In this document: in pieces, positions 55,001 to 64,000 of the stretch
How the letters are laid out: every line of letters starts with the position of its first letter
Position numbering within the stretch: the first letter of the stretch is position 1
DNA from: Cladorhizidae sp. MBARI D1340-BT2
Lineage: Eukaryota > Porifera > Demospongiae > Poecilosclerida > Cladorhizidae
Assembly (NCBI GenBank): GCA_028752905.1
Contig: JAQNBH010000294.1
Coordinates: 28,686 to 92,685, forward strand
Reading direction: 5' to 3'
DNA: 64,000 nucleotides
Notes under the pieces: generated by a model
What the model saw: the letters and a program-made list of their open reading frames with translations, nothing else
Told to the model about the DNA's origin: nothing
The model's database searches: none
Program-made: the position numbers and the translations under genes

Positions 55001-58000
55001 TGTTGGTCTGGTACAATACTCTGTCCTAGTGATGCACTCATGTTGGTCTGGTACAATACTCTGTCCTAGTGATGCACTCATGTTGGTCTGGTACAATACT
55101 CTGTCCTAGTGATGCACTCATGTTGGTCTGGTACAATACTCTGTCCTAGTGATGCACTCATGTTGGTCTGGTACAATACTCTGTCCTAGTGATGCACTCA
55201 TGTTGGTCTGGTACAATACTCTGTCCTAGTGATGCACTCATGTTGGTCTGGTACAATACTCTGTCCTAGTGATGCACTCATGTTGGTCTGGTACAATACT
55301 CTGTCCTAGTGATGCACTCATGTTGGTCTGGTACAATACTCTGTCCTAGTGATGCACTCATGTTGGTCTGGTACAATACTCTGTCCTAGTGATGCACTCA
55401 TGTTGGTCTGGTACAATACTCTGTCCTAGTGATGCACTCATGTTGGTCTGGTACAATACTCTGTCCTAGTGATGCACTCATGTTGGTCTGGTACAATACT
55501 CTGTCCTAGTGATGCACTCATGTTGGTCTGGTACAATACTCTGTCCTAGTGATGCACTCATGTTGGTCTGGTACAATACTCTGTCCTAGTGATGCACTCA
55601 TGTTGGTCTGGTACAATACTCTGTCCTAGTGATGCACTCATGTTGGTCTGGTACAATACTCTGTCCTAGTGATGCACTCATGTTGGTCTGGTACAATACT
55701 CTGTCCTAGTGATGCACTCATGTTGGTCTGGTACAATACTCTGTCCTAGTGATGCACTCATGTTGGTCTGGTACAATACTCTGTCCTAGTGATGCACTCA
55801 TGTTGGTCTGGTACAATACTCTGTCCTAGTGATGCACTCATGTTGGTCTGGTACAATACTCTGTCCTAGTGATGCACTCATGTTGGTCTGGTACAATACT
55901 CTGTCCTAGTGATGCACTCATGTTGGTCTGGTACAATACTCTGTCCTAGTGATGCACTCATGTTGGTCTGGTACAATACTCTGTCCTAGTGATGCACTCA
56001 TGTTGGTCTGGTACAATACTCTGTCCTAGTGATGCACTCATGTTGGTCTGGTACAATACTCTGTCCTAGTGATGCACTCATGTTGGTCTGGTACAATACT
56101 CTGTCCTAGTGATGCACTCATGTTGGTCTGGTACAATACTCTGTCCTAGTGATGCACTCATGTTGGTCTGGTACAATACTCTGTCCTAGTGATGCACTCA
56201 TGTTGGTCTGGTACAATACTCTGTCCTAGTGATGCACTCATGTTGGTCTGGTACAATACTCTGTCCTAGTGATGCACTCATGTTGGTCTGGTACAATACT
56301 CTGTCCTAGTGATGCACTCATGTTGGTCTGGTACAATACTCTGTCCTAGTGATGCACTCATGTTGGTCTGGTACAATACTCTGTCCTAGTGATGCACTCA
56401 TGTTGGTCTGGTACAATACTCTGTCCTAGTGATGCACTCATGTTGGTCTGGTACAATACTCTGTCCTAGTGATGCACTCATGTTGGTCTGGTACAATACT
56501 CTGTCCTAGTGATGCACTCATGTTGGTCTGGTACAATACTCTGTCCTAGTGATGCACTCATGTTGGTCTGGTACAATACTCTGTCCTAGTGATGCACTCA
56601 TGTTGGTCTGGTACAATACTCTGTCCTAGTGATGCACTCATGTTGGTCTGGTACAATACTCTGTCCTAGTGATGCACTCATGTTGGTCTGGTACAATACT
56701 CTGTCCTAGTGATGCACTCATGTTGGTCTGGTACAATACTCTGTCCTAGTGATGCACTCATGTTGGTCTGGTACAATACTCTGTCCTAGTGATGCACTCA
56801 TGTTGGTCTGGTACAATACTCTGTCCTAGTGATGCACTCATGTTGGTCTGGTACAATACTCTGTCCTAGTGATGCACTCATGTTGGTCTGGTACAATACT
56901 CTGTCCTAGTGATGCACTCATGTTGGTCTGGTACAATACTCTGTCCTAGTGATGCACTCATGTTGGTCTGGTACAATACTCTGTCCTAGTGATGCACTCA
57001 TGTTGGTCTGGTACAATACTCTGTCCTAGTGATGCACTCATGTTGGTCTGGTACAATACTCTGTCCTAGTGATGCACTCATGTTGGTCTGGTACAATACT
57101 CTGTCCTAGTGATGCACTCATGTTGGTCTGGTACAATACTCTGTCCTAGTGATGCACTCATGTTGGTCTGGTACAATACTCTGTCCTAGTGATGCACTCA
57201 TGTTGGTCTGGTACAATACTCTGTCCTAGTGATGCACTCATGTTGGTCTGATACAATACTCTGTCCTAGTGATGCACTCATGTTGGTCTGATACAATACT
57301 CTGTCCTAGTGATGCACTCATGTTGGTCTGGTACAATACTCTGTCCTAGTGATGCACTCATGTTGGTCTGGTACAATACTCTGTCCTAGTGATGCACTCA
57401 TGTTGGTCTGGTACAATACTCTGTCCTAGTGATGCACTCATGTTGGTCTGGTACAATACTCTGTCCTAGTGATGCACTCATGTTGGTCTGGTACAATACT
57501 CTGTCCTAGTGATGCACTCATGTTGGTCTGGTACAATACTCTGTCCTAGTGATGCACTCATGTTGGTCTGGTACAATACTCTGTCCTAGTGATGCACTCA
57601 TGTTGGTCTGGTACAATACTCTGTCCTAGTGATGCACTCATGTTGGTCTGGTACAATACTCTGTCCTAGTGATGCACTCATGTTGGTCTGGTACAATACT
57701 CTGTCCTAGTGATGCACTCATGTTGGTCTGGTACAATACTCTGTCCTAGTGATGCACTCATGTTGGTCTGGTACAATACTCTGTCCTAGTGATGCACTCA
57801 TGTTGGTCTGGTACAATACTCTGTCCTAGTGATGCACTCATGTTGGTCTGGTACAATACTCTGTCCTAGTGATGCACTCATGTTGGTCTGGTACAATACT
57901 CTGTCCTAGTGATGCACTCATGTTGGTCTGGTACAATACTCTGTCCTAGTGATGCACTCATGTTGGTCTGGTACAATACTCTGTCCTAGTGATGCACTCA

Positions 58001-58989
58001 TGTTGGTCTGGTACAATACTCTGTCCTAGTGATGCACTCATGTTGGTCTGGTACAATACTCTGTCCTAGTGATGCACTCATGTTGGTCTGGTACAATACT
58101 CTGTCCTAGTGATGCACTCATGTTGGTCTGGTACAATACTCTGTCCTAGTGATGCACTCATGTTGGTCTGGTACAATACTCTGTCCTAGTGATGCACTCA
58201 TGTTGGTCTGGTACAATACTCTGTCCTAGTGATGCACTCATGTTGGTCTGGTACAATACTCTGTCCTAGTGATGCACTCATGTTGGTCTGGTACAATACT
58301 CTGTCCTAGTGATGCACTCATGTTGGTCTGGTACAATACTCTGTCCTAGTGATGCACTCATGTTGGTCTGGTACAATACTCTGTCCTAGTGATGCACTCA
58401 TGTTGGTCTGGTACAATACTCTGTCCTAGTGATGCACTCATGTTGGTCTGGTACAATACTCTGTCCTAGTGATGCACTCATGTTGGTCTGGTACAATACT
58501 CTGTCCTAGTGATGCACTCATGTTGGTCTGGTACAATACTCTGTCCTAGTGATGCACTCATGTTGGTCTGGTACAATACTCTGTCCTAGTGATGCACTCA
58601 TGTTGGTCTGGTACAATACTCTGTCCTAGTGATGCACTCATGTTGGTCTGGTACAATACTCTGTCCTAGTGATGCACTCATGTTGGTCTGGTACAATACT
58701 CTGTCCTAGTGATGCACTCATGTTGGTCTGGTACAATACTCTGTCCTAGTGATGCACTCATGTTGGTCTGGTACAATACTCTGTCCTAGTGATGCACTCA
58801 TGTTGGTCTGGTACAATACTCTGTCCTAGTGATGCACTCATGTTGGTCTGGTACAATACTCTGTCCTAGTGATGCACTCATGTTGGTCTGGTACAATACT
58901 CTGTCCTAGTGATGCACTCATGTTGGTCTGGTACAATACTCTGTCCTAGTGATGCACTCATGTTGGTCTGGTACAATACTCTGTCCTAG
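49030..58989 (+). repeat. Near-perfect block, 249 monomers with two adjacent G22A units
   Basis: All units are 40 bp and the only differences I see are G to A at monomer position 22 in two neighbouring units, at 57251 and 57291. The stretch 49030-57250 is about 8.2 kb of exact repeats. The block lies between the two multi-base deletions of the window. Confidence 0.92.
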
Positions 58990-59048
58990 TGATGCACTCA
59001 TGTTGGTCTGGTACAATAATGTTGGTCTGGTACAATACTCTGTCCTAG
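58990..59048 (+). repeat. Deletion junction, 59-bp composite of two partial monomers
   Basis: A unit runs normally to monomer position 29 (59018) and then continues from position 11 of the next unit (59019, ATGTTGG). Twenty-one bases are missing, about half a monomer. The left breakpoint follows ACAATA, exactly as in the unit at 49000; the right breakpoint differs. No bases are shared at the junction, so simple slippage between homologous positions does not explain it. The phase shifts by 21 bp from here on. Confidence 0.95.
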
Positions 59049-62000
59049 TGATGCACTCATGTTGGTCTGGTACAATACTCTGTCCTAGTGATGCACTCAT
59101 GTTGGTCTGGTACAATACTCTGTCCTAGTGATGCACTCATGTTGGTCTGGTACAATACTCTGTCCTAGTGATGCACTCATGTTGGTCTGGTACAATACTC
59201 TGTCCTAGTGATGCACTCATGTTGGTCTGGTACAATACTCTGTCCTAGTGATGCACTCATGTTGGTCTGGTACAATACTCTGTCCTAGTGATGCACTCAT
59301 GTTGGTCTGGTACAATACTCTGTCCTAGTGATGCACTCATGTTGGTCTGGTACAATACTCTGTCCTAGTGATGCACTCATGTTGGTCTGGTACAATACTC
59401 TGTCCTAGTGATGCACTCATGTTGGTCTGGTACAATACTCTGTCCTAGTGATGCACTCATGTTGGTCTGGTACAATACTCTGTCCTAGTGATGCACTCAT
59501 GTTGGTCTGGTACAATACTCTGTCCTAGTGATGCACTCATGTTGGTCTGGTACAATACTCTGTCCTAGTGATGCACTCATGTTGGTCTGGTACAATACTC
59601 TGTCCTAGTGATGCACTCATGTTGGTCTGGTACAATACTCTGTCCTAGTGATGCACTCATGTTGGTCTGGTACAATACTCTGTCCTAGTGATGCACTCAT
59701 GTTGGTCTGGTACAATACTCTGTCCTAGTGATGCACTCATGTTGGTCTGGTACAATACTCTGTCCTAGTGATGCACTCATGTTGGTCTGGTACAATACTC
59801 TGTCCTAGTGATGCACTCATGTTGGTCTGGTACAATACTCTGTCCTAGTGATGCACTCATGTTGGTCTGGTACAATACTCTGTCCTAGTGATGCACTCAT
59901 GTTGGTCTGGTACAATACTCTGTCCTAGTGATGCACTCATGTTGGTCTGGTACAATACTCTGTCCTAGTGATGCACTCATGTTGGTCTGGTACAATACTC
60001 TGTCCTAGTGATGCACTCATGTTGGTCTGGTACAATACTCTGTCCTAGTGATGCACTCATGTTGGTCTGGTACAATACTCTGTCCTAGTGATGCACTCAT
60101 GTTGGTCTGGTACAATACTCTGTCCTAGTGATGCACTCATGTTGGTCTGGTACAATACTCTGTCCTAGTGATGCACTCATGTTGGTCTGGTACAATACTC
60201 TGTCCTAGTGATGCACTCATGTTGGTCTGGTACAATACTCTGTCCTAGTGATGCACTCATGTTGGTCTGGTACAATACTCTGTCCTAGTGATGCACTCAT
60301 GTTGGTCTGGTACAATACTCTGTCCTAGTGATGCACTCATGTTGGTCTGGTACAATACTCTGTCCTAGTGATGCACTCATGTTGGTCTGGTACAATACTC
60401 TGTCCTAGTGATGCACTCATGTTGGTCTGGTACAATACTCTGTCCTAGTGATGCACTCATGTTGGTCTGGTACAATACTCTGTCCTAGTGATGCACTCAT
60501 GTTGGTCTGGTACAATACTCTGTCCTAGTGATGCACTCATGTTGGTCTGGTACAATACTCTGTCCTAGTGATGCACTCATGTTGGTCTGGTACAATACTC
60601 TGTCCTAGTGATGCACTCATGTTGGTCTGGTACAATACTCTGTCCTAGTGATGCACTCATGTTGGTCTGGTACAATACTCTGTCCTAGTGATGCACTCAT
60701 GTTGGTCTGGTACAATACTCTGTCCTAGTGATGCACTCATGTTGGTCTGGTACAATACTCTGTCCTAGTGATGCACTCATGTTGGTCTGGTACAATACTC
60801 TGTCCTAGTGATGCACTCATGTTGGTCTGGTACAATACTCTGTCCTAGTGATGCACTCATGTTGGTCTGGTACAATACTCTGTCCTAGTGATGCACTCAT
60901 GTTGGTCTGGTACAATACTCTGTCCTAGTGATGCACTCATGTTGGTCTGGTACAATACTCTGTCCTAGTGATGCACTCATGTTGGTCTGGTACAATACTC
61001 TGTCCTAGTGATGCACTCATGTTGGTCTGGTACAATACTCTGTCCTAGTGATGCACTCATGTTGGTCTGGTACAATACTCTGTCCTAGTGATGCACTCAT
61101 GTTGGTCTGGTACAATACTCTGTCCTAGTGATGCACTCATGTTGGTCTGGTACAATACTCTGTCCTAGTGATGCACTCATGTTGGTCTGGTACAATACTC
61201 TGTCCTAGTGATGCACTCATGTTGGTCTGGTACAATACTCTGTCCTAGTGATGCACTCATGTTGGTCTGGTACAATACTCTGTCCTAGTGATGCACTCAT
61301 GTTGGTCTGGTACAATACTCTGTCCTAGTGATGCACTCATGTTGGTCTGGTACAATACTCTGTCCTAGTGATGCACTCATGTTGGTCTGGTACAATACTC
61401 TGTCCTAGTGATGCACTCATGTTGGTCTGGTACAATACTCTGTCCTAGTGATGCACTCATGTTGGTCTGGTACAATACTCTGTCCTAGTGATGCACTCAT
61501 GTTGGTCTGGTACAATACTCTGTCCTAGTGATGCACTCATGTTGGTCTGGTACAATACTCTGTCCTAGTGATGCACTCATGTTGGTCTGGTACAATACTC
61601 TGTCCTAGTGATGCACTCATGTTGGTCTGGTACAATACTCTGTCCTAGTGATGCACTCATGTTGGTCTGGTACAATACTCTGTCCTAGTGATGCACTCAT
61701 GTTGGTCTGGTACAATACTCTGTCCTAGTGATGCACTCATGTTGGTCTGGTACAATACTCTGTCCTAGTGATGCACTCATGTTGGTCTGGTACAATACTC
61801 TGTCCTAGTGATGCACTCATGTTGGTCTGGTACAATACTCTGTCCTAGTGATGCACTCATGTTGGTCTGGTACAATACTCTGTCCTAGTGATGCACTCAT
61901 GTTGGTCTGGTACAATACTCTGTCCTAGTGATGCACTCATGTTGGTCTGGTACAATACTCTGTCCTAGTGATGCACTCATGTTGGTCTGGTACAATACTC

Positions 62001-64000
62001 TGTCCTAGTGATGCACTCATGTTGGTCTGGTACAATACTCTGTCCTAGTGATGCACTCATGTTGGTCTGGTACAATACTCTGTCCTAGTGATGCACTCAT
62101 GTTGGTCTGGTACAATACTCTGTCCTAGTGATGCACTCATGTTGGTCTGGTACAATACTCTGTCCTAGTGATGCACTCATGTTGGTCTGGTACAATACTC
62201 TGTCCTAGTGATGCACTCATGTTGGTCTGGTACAATACTCTGTCCTAGTGATGCACTCATGTTGGTCTGGTACAATACTCTGTCCTAGTGATGCACTCAT
62301 GTTGGTCTGGTACAATACTCTGTCCTAGTGATGCACTCATGTTGGTCTGGTACAATACTCTGTCCTAGTGATGCACTCATGTTGGTCTGGTACAATACTC
62401 TGTCCTAGTGATGCACTCATGTTGGTCTGGTACAATACTCTGTCCTAGTGATGCACTCATGTTGGTCTGGTACAATACTCTGTCCTAGTGATGCACTCAT
62501 GTTGGTCTGGTACAATACTCTGTCCTAGTGATGCACTCATGTTGGTCTGGTACAATACTCTGTCCTAGTGATGCACTCATGTTGGTCTGGTACAATACTC
62601 TGTCCTAGTGATGCACTCATGTTGGTCTGGTACAATACTCTGTCCTAGTGATGCACTCATGTTGGTCTGGTACAATACTCTGTCCTAGTGATGCACTCAT
62701 GTTGGTCTGGTACAATACTCTGTCCTAGTGATGCACTCATGTTGGTCTGGTACAATACTCTGTCCTAGTGATGCACTCATGTTGGTCTGGTACAATACTC
62801 TGTCCTAGTGATGCACTCATGTTGGTCTGGTACAATACTCTGTCCTAGTGATGCACTCATGTTGGTCTGGTACAATACTCTGTCCTAGTGATGCACTCAT
62901 GTTGGTCTGGTACAATACTCTGTCCTAGTGATGCACTCATGTTGGTCTGGTACAATACTCTGTCCTAGTGATGCACTCATGTTGGTCTGGTACAATACTC
63001 TGTCCTAGTGATGCACTCATGTTGGTCTGGTACAATACTCTGTCCTAGTGATGCACTCATGTTGGTCTGGTACAATACTCTGTCCTAGTGATGCACTCAT
63101 GTTGGTCTGGTACAATACTCTGTCCTAGTGATGCACTCATGTTGGTCTGGTACAATACTCTGTCCTAGTGATGCACTCATGTTGGTCTGGTACAATACTC
63201 TGTCCTAGTGATGCACTCATGTTGGTCTGGTACAATACTCTGTCCTAGTGATGCACTCATGTTGGTCTGGTACAATACTCTGTCCTAGTGATGCACTCAT
63301 GTTGGTCTGGTACAATACTCTGTCCTAGTGATGCACTCATGTTGGTCTGGTACAATACTCTGTCCTAGTGATGCACTCATGTTGGTCTGGTACAATACTC
63401 TGTCCTAGTGATGCACTCATGTTGGTCTGGTACAATACTCTGTCCTAGTGATGCACTCATGTTGGTCTGGTACAATACTCTGTCCTAGTGATGCACTCAT
63501 GTTGGTCTGGTACAATACTCTGTCCTAGTGATGCACTCATGTTGGTCTGGTACAATACTCTGTCCTAGTGATGCACTCATGTTGGTCTGGTACAATACTC
63601 TGTCCTAGTGATGCACTCATGTTGGTCTGGTACAATACTCTGTCCTAGTGATGCACTCATGTTGGTCTGGTACAATACTCTGTCCTAGTGATGCACTCAT
63701 GTTGGTCTGGTACAATACTCTGTCCTAGTGATGCACTCATGTTGGTCTGGTACAATACTCTGTCCTAGTGATGCACTCATGTTGGTCTGGTACAATACTC
63801 TGTCCTAGTGATGCACTCATGTTGGTCTGGTACAATACTCTGTCCTAGTGATGCACTCATGTTGGTCTGGTACAATACTCTGTCCTAGTGATGCACTCAT
63901 GTTGGTCTGGTACAATACTCTGTCCTAGTGATGCACTCATGTTGGTCTGGTACAATACTCTGTCCTAGTGATGCACTCATGTTGGTCTGGTACAATACTC
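59049..64000 (+). repeat. Perfect block to the right window edge, 123 monomers plus 32 bp
   Basis: All units match consensus. The last unit is cut by the window edge after 32 bases, so the array continues beyond the window. No flanking sequence is reached. Confidence 0.94.

Larger units (their letters stand above)
1..64000 (+). repeat. 40-bp satellite DNA array, about 1,600 tandem monomers
   Basis: Every base belongs to a head-to-tail array of one 40-bp unit, with no inversion, spacer or inserted sequence. Orientation is constant throughout. Base composition of the unit is 14 T, 9 G, 9 C and 8 A (45% GC), with no CpG. Unit boundaries fall at position 1 mod 40 at the start and drift only at the length-variant units listed separately; every interval between them divides exactly by 40. 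I count 45 substitutions and 28 indel events by eye, so overall divergence from consensus is very low. Arrays of this kind are normally satellite DNA in eukaryotic heterochromatin. The family, host and chromosomal position cannot be named from the sequence. A bacterial or viral origin is very unlikely given 64 kb of pure repeat. Confidence 0.98.

Noticed and set aside
58918..59115. 65-codon minus-strand open frame
   Set aside because: It crosses the 21-bp deletion junction at 59018, which removes a TAG stop on that strand. Not a gene.
1..64000. CRISPR array
   Set aside because: Units abut directly with no variable spacers, and no cas-like gene is present.
1..64000. Centromere identity, or a CENP-B box or telomere repeat
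   Set aside because: I find no CENP-B-like motif (the unit has no CpG, which that box requires) and no telomere-type repeat. Chromosomal position cannot be inferred from the monomer.
1..64000. Tandem repeat inside a long protein-coding exon
   Set aside because: Unit length is not a multiple of three and every frame is closed every 120 bp on both strands.
1..64000. Vector, adapter or synthetic repeat contamination
   Set aside because: No vector or adapter sequence is visible, and the recurrent position-specific variants look like natural satellite evolution. It cannot be fully excluded without flanking sequence.

Overview
The whole 64 kb window is one head-to-tail tandem array of a single 40-bp monomer. 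The monomer can be read at positions 1-40; it begins TGATGCACTC and ends ACTCTGTCCTAG. I count about 1,600 units by following the phase of the repeat through every length change. Both window edges cut through the array, so its true length and its flanks are unknown. I see no gene, RNA gene, mobile element or any other unique sequence. There is no interval of more than 300 bases that is not this repeat.

An array of this length and uniformity is typical of eukaryotic satellite DNA: minisatellite-like by unit size, satellite-like by array size. Centromeric, pericentromeric, subtelomeric, sex-chromosome, B-chromosome or germline-restricted heterochromatin are all possible locations. The sequence alone does not choose between them, and I do not recognise the monomer from a named family. 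The unit is 45% GC and contains no CpG, but has six TpG and three CpA, which fits (but does not prove) a CpG-methylating host.

Layout: 1-1240 is perfect repeats. 1241-3960 is a lightly variant block. 3961-27200 is nearly perfect, with six isolated substitutions. 27201-27242 is one 42-bp unit. 27243-39122 is 297 consecutive identical units. 39123-47519 is a sharply bounded variant-rich island in which 49 of about 210 units differ from consensus. 47520-48999 is perfect. 49000-49029 is a truncated 30-bp unit. 49030-58989 is 249 units with only two substitutions. 58990-59048 is a deletion junction. 59049-64000 is perfect.

Nothing here works as a gene system. The biological content is the variation: it is concentrated at one base (position 22 of the monomer), other variants are confined to particular parts of the array, some variant pairs recur at the same spacing kilobases apart, and the two multi-base deletions share the same left breakpoint. 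These patterns are what unequal exchange and local homogenisation would leave. Some of them, above all the single-base indels of the island, could instead be assembly or read error. All positions and counts come from reading by eye and should be recomputed.
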